Positions 8,620 through 17,055 of a DNA stretch of 23,067 bases are shown here, piece by piece. Numbering within the stretch: position 1 is the stretch's first letter; each line of letters begins with the position of its first letter. Source of the DNA: an uncultured Clostridia bacterium (lineage in GTDB: Bacteria; Bacillota; Clostridia; Oscillospirales; Oscillospiraceae); NCBI GenBank assembly GCA_937893605.1, contig CALBGG010000059.1, forward strand, positions 1 through 23,067, given 5' to 3'. A program made the translations under genes and the position numbers. A model generated the notes under the pieces. That model had not been told where the DNA came from, did no database searches, and was given only the letters and a program-made list of their open reading frames with translations.

Positions 8620-9629
8620 CAGCAAGAAACAGTATTATCCCCGTGTTTGTGCCGCATCTCGGATGCCCGAACGACTGTGTGTTCTGCAATCAACGCAGGA
8701 TATCCGGCCATATCGAGCCCGCCGCGGCGCAGACCGTCAGAAATGCGATAGAAGAAGCAGCCGCCTTGACCCCATCGGGGACAAAGCGGCAATTGGCGTT
8801 TTATGGAGGCAGCTTCACGGCCATACCCGAGGCGCGGCAGCTTGAGCTTTTTGAGGCTGCGCAGCCGTATCTTGAGCAGGGTATCATAAGCTCAATTCGT
8901 CTCTCTACCCGCCCCGACGCTATAGACGCAGCGGTGCTGAAAAGACTCAAAAAATACGGCGTAACGGTTGTCGAGCTCGGCGCACAGTCGATGTGCGACA
9001 GGGTGCTCGAACTTTCGGGACGGGGGCACGACAGCGCTGAGGTGGAAAACGCATCAAAGCTTATAAAGGCCGCAGGCTTTGAGCTTATACTGCAGATGAT
9101 GACAGGACTTCCGGGCGATACGGACGAAAGCTGCATTGAGACCGCAAAGAGGATCATCGCTCTTGAGCCCGACGGCGTGAGGATATATCCGACGGTCATA
9201 GTGCGCGATACGGTGCTGTGCGACATGTGGCGCGCAGGAACATATGATGAGCACACGGTCGAGGATGCGGTACGCGTCTGCGCAAAGATAGTTCCGCTGT
9301 TTGAAGATGCCGGCATACCGATAATCCGCATGGGACTTAACCCGACGGAGGATCTTTCGGGAGGCGACGCGCTGGGCGGTGCGTACCACCCTGCGCTCGG
9401 CGAGCTCATCCTGTCGCGCATAATGCTCGAAAAGGCGCGGGAGCTGCTCGAAGGTGTAAAACCGGGAAGCAGGATAGTGCTCGGAGTTAATCGCTCGGAT
9501 GTATCAAAAATGACCGGTCAGCACCGCTGCAATGTTAAGGCGCTTATGTCGGAGTTTTCACTGGCGGGGCTCAAAATTCATGAAGCAAGTGTAAAAAGTG
9601 GCGAAATACGCATTGTCAGTCTTGATTAA
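8616..9629 (+). CDS. Radical SAM protein, Elp3-like family
   Basis: This 337-residue protein carries a radical SAM iron-sulphur motif of the CxxxCxxC form (Cys17, Cys21, Cys24 in GCPNDCVFCNQ). FYGGSFTAIP and VELGAQSMCDRVLELSGRGH follow, as in the Elp3/YhcC-type subfamily. After the barrel (IYPTVIVRDT) there is a short C-terminal region with LGGAYHPALGEL and QHRCNVKAL. The acetyltransferase domain of true Elp3 is absent. A gene of this type between rnc and smc is common in Clostridia, but its substrate is not known to me; tRNA modification is a reasonable guess from the neighbours only. The ATG overlaps the rnc stop (ATGA), with no strong ribosome binding site, so coupled translation is likely. 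Confidence 0.85.
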   Translation: MTARNSIIPVFVPHLGCPNDCVFCNQRRISGHIEPAAAQTVRNAIEEAAALTPSGTKRQLAFYGGSFTAIPEARQLELFEAAQPYLEQGIISSIRLSTRPDAIDAAVLKRLKKYGVTVVELGAQSMCDRVLELSGRGHDSAEVENASKLIKAAGFELILQMMTGLPGDTDESCIETAKRIIALEPDGVRIYPTVIVRDTVLCDMWRAGTYDEHTVEDAVRVCAKIVPLFEDAGIPIIRMGLNPTEDLSGGDALGGAYHPALGELILSRIMLEKARELLEGVKPGSRIVLGVNRSDVSKMTGQHRCNVKALMSEFSLAGLKIHEASVKSGEIRIVSLD

Positions 9630-9650
9630 GGCTGAGCTTTATTATAAAAT
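9622..9650 (+). promoter_or_regulatory. Possible internal promoter for smc-ftsY
   Basis: TTGATT (9622-9627) and TAAAAT (9645-9650) are 17 bases apart and match the consensus at four and five of six positions. They lie at the one AT-rich gap between the radical SAM gene and smc. The boxes overlap the end of the upstream gene. This is a weak call from motif matching alone. Confidence 0.35.
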
Positions 9651-9684
9651 ATCTTGAATGAACTGAAATAATGAGGTAGAACCT

Positions 9685-12600
9685 TTGTATTTAAAAGCAC
9701 TCGAATTGCAGGGATTCAAGTCTTTCCCGGATAAGACTCGGATCACTTTTGAAAAGGACGTTACGGCGATAGTCGGGCCGAACGGCTCGGGAAAATCAAA
9801 TATAGCCGACGCAATATTGTGGGTCATGGGCGAGCAGCGCTCGAAGACTCTGCGCGGCGGCAAAATGGAGGATGTCATTTTCGGCGGCACCGAAAAGCGC
9901 GGCGCATTGGGCTTTGCGCAGGTATCGCTGATCATCGATAACTCCGAGCGTATTTTCGACTGTGACAGTACGGAGCTCATGCTCACACGACGGTATTACC
10001 GCAGCGGAGACAGCGAGTATTATATAAACCGCGAGGCTGTGCGACTTAAGGATATAAACAGCCTGCTTATGGACACCGGCCTCGGCAGGGACGGATATTC
10101 CATCATCGGCCAGGGCAAGATCGCCGAGATCGTGTCCACGAAAAGCTCCGATCGCCGCGAGGTGTTTGAGGAGGCGGCCGGCATATCCCGCTATCGCAGC
10201 CGCAAGGAGGAGTCCGAGCGTAAGCTTGAAAAAACAGAGGAGAATCTCCTGCGCATAAACGATAAGATCGACGAGCTTGAGCTTCAGGTCGAGCCGCTGC
10301 GCCGTCAGTCGGAGACGGCGAAGAAATATCTTGTCCTGCGCGATGAGCTGCGCGTACGAGAGATATCCGTCTGGATGGCGACGCTCGACAAGCTGCATGC
10401 TCAGGTGCAGACTGTAAACGCCGATTACGAAACCGCAAAGGCCGAGCTTGACGAGGCGCACCGCAGTCTCGAGGCGCTGTATGCCTCGGCCGGCAGTATA
10501 TCCGAGCGTATGCACGAAAAGGATATAGAGGCGGATAAGGCGCGCGAGCGCCTTTCGCAGACCGAGGCGCGAGCCGCCGACTGTGATTCACGAGCCGCCG
10601 TGCTCAGAGCCAACATTAAAAGCAGCGGAGAATCGGTCGAGCGCATGAAAAGCGATATCGCCGGAGCACAGGCTCGCCTTGGCGAGATAGCCCGTCAGAT
10701 CGATGAGAACGAGAGCAAGGCAAAGTCGCTTTCAAATAGTATATCCGAGCTTGAAAATAAAGAGACCGGCAGTGCCAATATCATAGAGGGCTGCCGCATG
10801 AAGCTGCAAAGCCGTGAAAATGCGGCCTCTCAGCTTCGCGAAAAGGTAAACCGTCTCTCCGTCGACTGCCGCAGCATGGATGCACGCATCCACATGCTCT
10901 CCGAGATGGAGAAGGAGTACGAGGGCTTTTCAAAGGCTGTCAAGACCGTCATGCGTGAATCGGGCAGAGGTAACCTGCGCGGCGTTCACGGGCCTGTGGC
11001 AAATCTCATAAAAACCGATAACGAGTACGCGCTTGCAGTCGAAACGGCGCTGGGCGCGGCAATGCAAAATATAGTCATCGATACGCAGAACGACGGCCGC
11101 AGTGCGATTGAAATGCTTAAGCGCCTTGACTCCGGCCGCGCTACCTTCCTGCCGGTGGATACAGTTCGCGGCAATATTATGAAGGATGCGCCTGTGAACG
11201 ATCCCGGCTTTGTCGGCGTTGCGTATGATTTGGTGAGCTTCGATAAGCGCTATGACGGCATTTTCGCCAATCTACTCGGCCGTACCGTCGTTGCCGAAAC
11301 GCTGGGCGACGCCGTGCGCATGTCAAAGGCAAACGGCAACCGCCTGCGCATAGTCAGCCTTGACGGTCAGCTCATAAATGCCGGAGGCTCGATGACCGGA
11401 GGCAGCGCCGCACGCGGCACGGGCATACTTTCGCGTGCAAACGAGCTTGAAGAGCTCAAAAAGCGCCGCCTCACACTGGGCAGGCAGCTTGACGCGGCTC
11501 AGATAGAGCTCGAAAAATCGGTAAACGCCCTGTCCGGACTCAGGTACGAGCTTGACGCGGCGATAGAGGAACGCGCCGAGATACAGCGCGATAAGGCCTC
11601 GTGCGAGGCGGAAATGCGTGCAACGAACGCCTCTGTCGAGCAGCTTAGAGTACTTGCCCAGAGCCTGTCGGGCGACAGTGATCTCAGGAAGGCTGCCATA
11701 GAAAAGGCACAGCTTGCCTGCGAGGAGATAAATTCGCAGCTTGATGCCGTTTTGAAGCAGCGCGATGATATACTGTCTCAGGCGGAGAAGATTAAGGCCG
11801 AGATCGCGGAGATAAACGCAAAGCGCATTGAGCTTGAAGGCCGCAGAACAAAGGCCGATAAGGACAGTCAGGAGTCAAACCGCCGCCTGCTTGAGCTTGA
11901 GCGCAGCTGCGCGAGGCTTGAGCAGAAAAAGCTCTCCGCCGAGATGGAGGAAAAGCAGATCCTCGATAAGCTTTGGGATAACTACGAGCTCAGCCATTCG
12001 GCGGCTCAGCAGCTGCGCCAGCCGGTGGAGAATCTGCAAAAGGAGTCGCGCGGCATAAGCGAGCTGCGCCGTCAGATATCCGCACTCGGCACGCCGAACA
12101 TCGGCGCCATCGATGAATTTGAGCGCGTAAATACCCGATATGAATTCCTCACCGGGCAGCGCAGCGATATCGAGAAGGCAAAAAAAGAGCTTTTGGGTAT
12201 AATCAATGATGTCACAAATGAGATGAAGGAGGTCTTCCTCGGCCAGTTTAAGCTCATTGACGAGAACTTCCGCGAGACCTTCCTTGAGCTATTCGGCGGC
12301 GGCAAGGCGTCCGTTATTTTAGAAGACGAATCGGATCCTCTCGAGTGCGGCATAGAGATAAAGGTGCAGCCGCCCGGCAAGGCGGTGTCGAATATAAGCC
12401 TGCTGTCCGGCGGTGAAAAGGCCTTCGTTGCAATAGCGCTTTATTTTGCGATACTCAAGGTTCGGCCGACGCCGTTCTGCGTCATGGACGAGATCGAGGC
12501 CGCACTCGACGAGGCTAACGTTATCCGTTACGCCGAGTATATGCGCAGAATGTGCGACAGGACGCAGTTTATAGTTATAACCCACCGCCGCGGCACGATG

Positions 12601-12705
12601 GAGGAGGCAGACCACCTCTACGGCGTGACAATGCAGGAAAAGGGCGTTTCAAAGGTAATAGAGCTCGATCTCGACCAGGCGCAGCGCTCTATAGAAAATG
12701 ATTGA
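9685..12705 (+). CDS. smc: Chromosome condensation ATPase Smc, short-armed
   Basis: Smc is the ATPase core of the Smc-ScpAB complex, which extrudes DNA loops and organises replicated chromosomes. The N-terminal head has Walker A (GPNGSGKSN, 31-39) and the QGKIAEI/AAGISRYRSRK region. The hinge spans about 433-573, ending in GGSMTGG. The C-terminal head has the LSGGEK signature (907-912), Walker B (FCVMDE, 931-936) and AALDEANV. Between them lie two long coiled coils. Total length is 1006 residues, while most bacterial Smc proteins are near 1150-1190 (B. subtilis 1186). The hinge starts about 75 residues early and the C-terminal arm is about 90 residues shorter, so both arms are reduced. No frameshift or stop is seen. 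The start is TTG, eight bases after GAGG (9673-9676), and fits the conserved MYLKALELQGFKSFPDKT. ftsY follows immediately. Confidence 0.97.
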   Translation: MYLKALELQGFKSFPDKTRITFEKDVTAIVGPNGSGKSNIADAILWVMGEQRSKTLRGGKMEDVIFGGTEKRGALGFAQVSLIIDNSERIFDCDSTELMLTRRYYRSGDSEYYINREAVRLKDINSLLMDTGLGRDGYSIIGQGKIAEIVSTKSSDRREVFEEAAGISRYRSRKEESERKLEKTEENLLRINDKIDELELQVEPLRRQSETAKKYLVLRDELRVREISVWMATLDKLHAQVQTVNADYETAKAELDEAHRSLEALYASAGSISERMHEKDIEADKARERLSQTEARAADCDSRAAVLRANIKSSGESVERMKSDIAGAQARLGEIARQIDENESKAKSLSNSISELENKETGSANIIEGCRMKLQSRENAASQLREKVNRLSVDCRSMDARIHMLSEMEKEYEGFSKAVKTVMRESGRGNLRGVHGPVANLIKTDNEYALAVETALGAAMQNIVIDTQNDGRSAIEMLKRLDSGRATFLPVDTVRGNIMKDAPVNDPGFVGVAYDLVSFDKRYDGIFANLLGRTVVAETLGDAVRMSKANGNRLRIVSLDGQLINAGGSMTGGSAARGTGILSRANELEELKKRRLTLGRQLDAAQIELEKSVNALSGLRYELDAAIEERAEIQRDKASCEAEMRATNASVEQLRVLAQSLSGDSDLRKAAIEKAQLACEEINSQLDAVLKQRDDILSQAEKIKAEIAEINAKRIELEGRRTKADKDSQESNRRLLELERSCARLEQKKLSAEMEEKQILDKLWDNYELSHSAAQQLRQPVENLQKESRGISELRRQISALGTPNIGAIDEFERVNTRYEFLTGQRSDIEKAKKELLGIINDVTNEMKEVFLGQFKLIDENFRETFLELFGGGKASVILEDESDPLECGIEIKVQPPGKAVSNISLLSGGEKAFVAIALYFAILKVRPTPFCVMDEIEAALDEANVIRYAEYMRRMCDRTQFIVITHRRGTMEEADHLYGVTMQEKGVSKVIELDLDQAQRSIEND

Positions 12706-12716
12706 GGAGGAACATG

Positions 12717-13622
12717 ATGGGCTTTTTTGATAAAATGTTTTCCGGCCTTACAAAGACCAGAAAGAATATTGAGGAGCTTGAAGAGGTATTCCGCAATTAC
12801 GATATCGACAGCGAGGATTTCTACGACGAGCTCGAGGAAATGCTCATAATGGCCGATGTCGGAGGCGAAACGACGGCGCAGATAATGATGGACTATAAAC
12901 GCATTTTGCTGCGCCGCTATATAAACAAGGGCCAAAAGGCGAAGGAAGCCTTCGTTGAATATATGAGGGACATGCTCGGCACGATGGATACGGGCCTCAA
13001 GCTCAACACAAAGCCGTCTGTCATCCTCATGGTCGGCGTTAACGGAGTCGGCAAGACTACGACCATCGGCAAAATGGCCGCAAGCTTAAAGGCCGAAGGC
13101 AAAAATGTTCTCCTGTGCGCGGGCGATACATTCCGTGCCGCAGCGGCCGAGCAGCTCGGAGTATGGGCGGAGCGCTCCGGCGCCGATATCGTTCGCCACG
13201 AAGAGGGCAGCGACCCCGCATCCGTCGTGTATGACGGACTGTGCGCCGCCAAGGCACGCGGTACGGACGTTGTTATAATCGACACGGCCGGCAGGCTTCA
13301 CAATAAGGCAAACCTCATGAACGAGCTCAATAAGATAACGCGCGTTGTCCGCCGCGAGCTTCCCGACGCGGACGTTGAGACGCTCATGGTGCTTGATGCA
13401 ACAACAGGCCAGAACGGTCTTATCCAGGCAAAGCAGTTTCTCGAAACTGCCGGCATCACCGGCATTGTGCTTACAAAGCTCGACGGTACGGCCAAGGGCG
13501 GAATTGTCTTTGCCATATCCAATGAGCTCAAGCTCCCGGTCAAGTACGTCGGAGTGGGCGAGGGAATAGACGATCTTATCCCGTTTGACCCGAAGGACTT
13601 CGTGGAGGCGCTGTTTAAGTGA
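12717..13622 (+). CDS. ftsY: Signal recognition particle receptor FtsY
   Basis: FtsY is the membrane-docking GTPase that receives ribosome-SRP complexes for co-translational insertion. The 301 residues contain a very short acidic N-terminus, a helical N domain and a complete G domain. The G elements are GVNGVGKTTTIGKMA (107-121), DTFRAAAAEQL (137-147), DTAGRLHNKANLMNEL (189-204), DATTGQNGL and TKLDGTAKGG (253-262). The long acidic A domain of enterobacterial FtsY is missing, as is normal in Firmicutes. Upstream TTG (12702) and ATG (12714) codons are in frame. I prefer ATG 12717 because AGGAGG (12705-12710) is six bases away and MGFFDKMFSGLTKTR is the family opening. The ribosome binding site overlaps the smc stop. 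Confidence 0.95.
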   Translation: MGFFDKMFSGLTKTRKNIEELEEVFRNYDIDSEDFYDELEEMLIMADVGGETTAQIMMDYKRILLRRYINKGQKAKEAFVEYMRDMLGTMDTGLKLNTKPSVILMVGVNGVGKTTTIGKMAASLKAEGKNVLLCAGDTFRAAAAEQLGVWAERSGADIVRHEEGSDPASVVYDGLCAAKARGTDVVIIDTAGRLHNKANLMNELNKITRVVRRELPDADVETLMVLDATTGQNGLIQAKQFLETAGITGIVLTKLDGTAKGGIVFAISNELKLPVKYVGVGEGIDDLIPFDPKDFVEALFK

Positions 13623-14224
13623 TGAAGCTCATACTTGCAAGCAATAACGCAAAAAAGCTGAAGGAGCTCAAGGCGATATTGTCCGACATGGATGTTGAGA
13701 TCCTCTCCCAGCGCGAGGCAGGCTGCAATTTTGAAGTCGATGAGACGGGCACAACCTTTGCAGAGAATGCGTATCTCAAGGCAAAGGCGGTCTTTGACGC
13801 GACGGGTGAGGCGACCGTTGCCGATGATTCTGGCCTCATGGTCGATGCTTTGAACGGCGAGCCCGGCGTGTACTCGGCTCGCTATGCTCCCGGCGGCCAC
13901 GATGCGAGCGACAGGGAAAAATACATGTACCTTTTGTCAAAACTCAAGGGAGTGACCGACCGAAAGGCAAGGTTCGTGTCCAGTATATGCTGTCTGCTGC
14001 CCGGCGGAGCGGAGATACGCACCGAGGGCGAATGCCCGGGGCAGATATTAACAGAGCCCCACGGCGAGGGCGGCTTCGGCTACGACCCGGTGTTCATGCC
14101 CGACGGATACAATGACAGCATGGCCGTGCTCGGCACCGAGCTTAAGAATAAGATATCACACAGAGCGCGTGCGCTCGCAAAATTTAAAACGGAACTGAGG
14201 AAGATAAATGTCACTGACAAGTAA
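13622..14224 (+). CDS. rdgB: XTP/dITP diphosphatase (RdgB/HAM1 family)
   Basis: This enzyme hydrolyses non-canonical purine triphosphates (XTP, dITP) to monophosphates, keeping them out of DNA and RNA. The 200-residue protein has the substrate-binding SNNAKKLKE (7-15), the FAENAYLKAKA helix, the catalytic ADDSGLMVDALNG region (67-79), PGVYSARYA, and near the C-terminus GEGGFGYDPVF and ISHRARAL. The ATG overlaps the ftsY stop (TGATG). A GTG three bases earlier is also in frame but less likely. The 3' end overlaps yhbY by 17 bases, so this gene lies in a translationally coupled string. Confidence 0.95.
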   Translation: MKLILASNNAKKLKELKAILSDMDVEILSQREAGCNFEVDETGTTFAENAYLKAKAVFDATGEATVADDSGLMVDALNGEPGVYSARYAPGGHDASDREKYMYLLSKLKGVTDRKARFVSSICCLLPGGAEIRTEGECPGQILTEPHGEGGFGYDPVFMPDGYNDSMAVLGTELKNKISHRARALAKFKTELRKINVTDK

Positions 14225-14516
14225 GCAGAGAGCCCAGCTCAGAGGCCTCGCCATGACCGAGGATACGATAGTCCAGATCGGTAAGGGAGGAGTAACGGAA
14301 AACACGATAGTGCAGGTTAAGGACGCGCTCAAAGCGCGTGAGCTCATAAAGGGCAAAGTTCTGGAAAACAGCCTGCTGACGGCGCGCGAGGCGGCCGATG
14401 CTTTGGCAGAGGCCTGCGCAGCCGACACCGTGCAGACGATAGGAAGTAAATTTGTGCTGTATAAGCGCAACGATAAAGAGCCCAAAATAGCTCTTGTAAA
14501 AGATAAGAAGAAATGA
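14208..14516 (+). CDS. yhbY: CRM-domain RNA-binding protein YhbY (YqeI)
   Basis: This 102-residue protein is a single CRS1-YhbY (CRM) domain. It shows LTSKQRAQLRGLA at the N-terminus, the glycine-rich loop IGKGGVTENTI and the LIKGKV strand, and ends with GSKFVLYKRN and a basic tail. YhbY-type proteins bind pre-50S ribosomal particles and help assembly. The ATG is seven bases after GAGG (14197-14200), inside rdgB. Its TGA overlaps the ATG of nadD. The yhbY-nadD-yqeK-rsfS neighbourhood is a conserved Firmicute cluster, which supports the assignment. Confidence 0.92.
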   Translation: MSLTSKQRAQLRGLAMTEDTIVQIGKGGVTENTIVQVKDALKARELIKGKVLENSLLTAREAADALAEACAADTVQTIGSKFVLYKRNDKEPKIALVKDKKK

Positions 14517-15688
14517 AAATTGCAATTTACGGCGGAAGCTTCAACCCGCCGCACTGCGGCCACGTTGAGGCGGCATTTGCCGCGTCGGAGTGCTTGAAGC
14601 CCGATAAAATGCTCATCATACCGGCGAGCATACCTCCGCATAAGGAGCTTGCCGACGGAAGCCCGGACGCCCTCGAACGCCTTGAGCTCACGAGGCTCGC
14701 ATTTGCCGATATCCCGAACGCCGAGGTGTCGGACATGGAGATTATGCGCGAGGGCAAAAGCTACTCGGCCGATACCCTTGAGGAGCTTATGAGGATTTAT
14801 CCTGGAGCTGAATTTACCTTTGTCATGGGGAGCGACATGCTCCTGAGCTTTGAAGAGTGGTACAGATTCCGCTTCCTGATCGAGAATATGACCTTGGGCG
14901 TATTCTGCCGCAATGAGGGCGAGGACGCGCAGATCATCGAGCATGCCGCTTATCTCAAGCGGCAGTACGGAGCAAAGTGCGTGTTTATAAACCACGAGCC
15001 CAAGCCTATGGCCTCGTCGGATATACGCGATATGCTGCCGAGAAGGCAAGGCGCGTCATATCTGCCGGAGACGGTTTATTCCCGCATCATAAAAAACGGC
15101 GACTACGACGCAAAGCCGGAGCTCTATTGGCTGCGCGAAAAGGCCTACGCGATGCTCGCACCCAAACGCGTGGCGCATGTTGTCGGCTGTGAGGCCGAGG
15201 CGGTGACGCTTGCTCAGCGTTGGGGAGAGGATCCCGAAAATGCGGCAGAGGCCGGAATACTGCATGATATTACAAAAAAACTTGTGTTATCCGACCAATT
15301 GATATTATGCAGGAAGTATGGTATCATAAACGACACCGCCGAAGAAGAAAATGTCAAGCTTCTGCACGCGAAGACCGGTGCGGCTCTCGCGAGAGACCTT
15401 TTTAATATAAGCGACGAGGTATATGACGCTATCCGATGGCACACGACGGGAAAGCCGGATATGACGCTTCTTGAAAAGATCATATACATGGCAGATTACA
15501 TTGAGCCGAACCGTGATTTTGAAGGCGTGGACGAGCTGAGAAAGCTTGCATATGAGAATCTTGACGAAGCGATGGCGCTGGGGCTCAAAATGAGTCTTGA
15601 AGATATAAAAAGCTACGGGCAGGTGCCGTATTACGCAACTGCCGACGCATATGAATGGTATGCCGAGCATACCTCGAATCAGCAATAA
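14513..15688 (+). CDS. nadD: Fused nicotinate-nucleotide adenylyltransferase (NadD) and YqeK HD phosphohydrolase
   Basis: The single 391-residue frame joins two normally separate enzymes. Residues 1-~197 are NadD, which adenylates nicotinate mononucleotide in NAD synthesis. They show the nucleotidyltransferase motif GGSFNPPHCGH (7-17), IIPASIPPHK, VMGSDMLLSFEEWYR and the closing SSDIRDML (168-175). Residues ~205-391 are YqeK, an HD-domain hydrolase of symmetric dinucleotide polyphosphates such as Ap4A. Its expected metal ligands are all present: His222, His251-Asp252, His285, His310 and Asp328 (YMADYIEPNRDFEG). No stop or start-plus-ribosome-binding-site separates the halves. In B. subtilis nadD and yqeK are adjacent separate genes, so this is a fusion of neighbours. 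The start overlaps the yhbY stop (ATGA). Both halves look catalytically intact. Confidence 0.93.
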   Translation: MKIAIYGGSFNPPHCGHVEAAFAASECLKPDKMLIIPASIPPHKELADGSPDALERLELTRLAFADIPNAEVSDMEIMREGKSYSADTLEELMRIYPGAEFTFVMGSDMLLSFEEWYRFRFLIENMTLGVFCRNEGEDAQIIEHAAYLKRQYGAKCVFINHEPKPMASSDIRDMLPRRQGASYLPETVYSRIIKNGDYDAKPELYWLREKAYAMLAPKRVAHVVGCEAEAVTLAQRWGEDPENAAEAGILHDITKKLVLSDQLILCRKYGIINDTAEEENVKLLHAKTGAALARDLFNISDEVYDAIRWHTTGKPDMTLLEKIIYMADYIEPNRDFEGVDELRKLAYENLDEAMALGLKMSLEDIKSYGQVPYYATADAYEWYAEHTSNQQ

Positions 15689-15720
15689 CGGCAGGGCGCC
15701 GACAGAGAAGGGAAAATGAT

Positions 15721-17055
15721 ATGCAGCTATTCGGAGGCAAAAAAAGCGGCAGACATGCAGGCAGCGGCAGCAATAACGGCAACAGCAACCGCCGCGGGAC
15801 CGGAAAATATGACGAGTATAATTACGCAGACTATGCCGCGGCAGAGCATAGCACAAAAAGTTCGCAGCCAGTTAACAAAGCGCAAGGCGGCGGAAAAAAA
15901 CAGAAAAAGAAGGGCAAGGCAGGTAAGGTCATCCTTATAATTCTGCTGTGTCTCGTGGTGCTCCTTGCGGCGGCCTATGTGTATGTTGAGTATTTCACGG
16001 ATGCTCCCGACAGCAATAAGGACGGCATAAATAACAGCGACGAGCCGCCCGTAAATACGGTCGACGGCAGAAAACCCGGTGTATATACGGTTCTCGTTGC
16101 GGGCGTCGATGTTGTCAGCAATAATACCGACACTATAATGATCGGCAGACTCGACACGGTAAATCACACGCTCAATGTTGTGAGCATTCCCCGTGATACG
16201 CTCACGAATATAAAGCACGAGGTCAAAAAGGCGAACTCTGCCTATCACTACGCAGAATATTACTCAAAGGTCGAGAGCAGCTCATACTATGGCTGTGACC
16301 CGATTGAAAAAATGCGCGAGGAGCTTATAGAATCCTTCCTCGGCTTTGATGTGGACGGATATATACTCGTCAACATGGAAGCGGCCGAAAAGGTCGTCGA
16401 TGCCATCGGCGGCGTTAAGTTTGACGTCCCCCCCGGAATGGATTACGATGATCCGACGCAGGAACTGCACATCCATATACCCGAGGGCCAGCAGACCCTC
16501 AACGGCGAGCAGTTTGTTCAGCTCATGCGTTTCAGAAGCGGCTATGCCGGCGGAGATATCCAGCGCATCGACATGCAGCATGAGCTTCTCATGGCCGTTG
16601 CAAGTCAGATGATAAGCCTTAAGAACATCCCGAACCTCAGCGAAGTCATAAACATCGTAAGCGACAATATGCAGACGAGCCTGAGCGCGGAGAATATGCT
16701 CTATTATGCCAAGGAATTTTTGAAGCTTGACAGCGAGAATATAAAGTTCTACACTATGCCCGGCGATACAGGCGGCAATGTTTTCGGATCAAGCTATGTT
16801 TTCTGCGATATTGACGCATGGCTAAAGATGGTCAATGATTGCCTTAATCCATGGGAGGCTCAGGTGACGACGCAGAATGTTAATATAGTTACCTATAAAA
16901 ACGGCAATTTCTATTCAACCACAGGAGAGCTTGCAGGAGGGGTTTCCTCGTTCCTTAATTACAGTCCCTCAAGCGCAATGGGCTCAGCCAACGTTTATAC
17001 CTACGAAAGCGATACAAGTCAATCAAATTCTGACAGTGAGGACGATAGCGAATGA
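15721..17055 (+). CDS. LytR-CpsA-Psr (LCP) family cell-wall glycopolymer ligase
   Basis: LCP enzymes attach teichoic acids or capsular polysaccharides to peptidoglycan outside the membrane. The 444-residue protein has a long low-complexity cytoplasmic tail (Gly/Asn/Ser, then a Lys cluster at 59-69) and one membrane helix (about 70-88, VILIILLCLVVLLAAAYVYV). The extracellular LCP domain follows, with NTDTIMIGRLD (135-145), SIPRDT (155-160, with the phosphate-binding Arg158), IGGVKFDVP, GEQFVQLMRFRSG and RIDMQHELLMAV. The C-terminus is Ser/Asp-rich and acidic. I chose ATG 15721 because AGAAGGG lies eight bases upstream; an in-frame ATG at 15655 lies inside nadD and adds an atypical stretch. The TGA overlaps rsfS. 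The glycopolymer it transfers cannot be told. Confidence 0.9.
   Translation: MQLFGGKKSGRHAGSGSNNGNSNRRGTGKYDEYNYADYAAAEHSTKSSQPVNKAQGGGKKQKKKGKAGKVILIILLCLVVLLAAAYVYVEYFTDAPDSNKDGINNSDEPPVNTVDGRKPGVYTVLVAGVDVVSNNTDTIMIGRLDTVNHTLNVVSIPRDTLTNIKHEVKKANSAYHYAEYYSKVESSSYYGCDPIEKMREELIESFLGFDVDGYILVNMEAAEKVVDAIGGVKFDVPPGMDYDDPTQELHIHIPEGQQTLNGEQFVQLMRFRSGYAGGDIQRIDMQHELLMAVASQMISLKNIPNLSEVINIVSDNMQTSLSAENMLYYAKEFLKLDSENIKFYTMPGDTGGNVFGSSYVFCDIDAWLKMVNDCLNPWEAQVTTQNVNIVTYKNGNFYSTTGELAGGVSSFLNYSPSSAMGSANVYTYESDTSQSNSDSEDDSE

Noticed and set aside
15655..15720. Earlier in-frame ATG for the LCP gene, inside nadD
   Set aside because: It adds an Arg-rich stretch unlike LCP N-termini. The ATG at 15721 has a proper ribosome binding site eight bases upstream.
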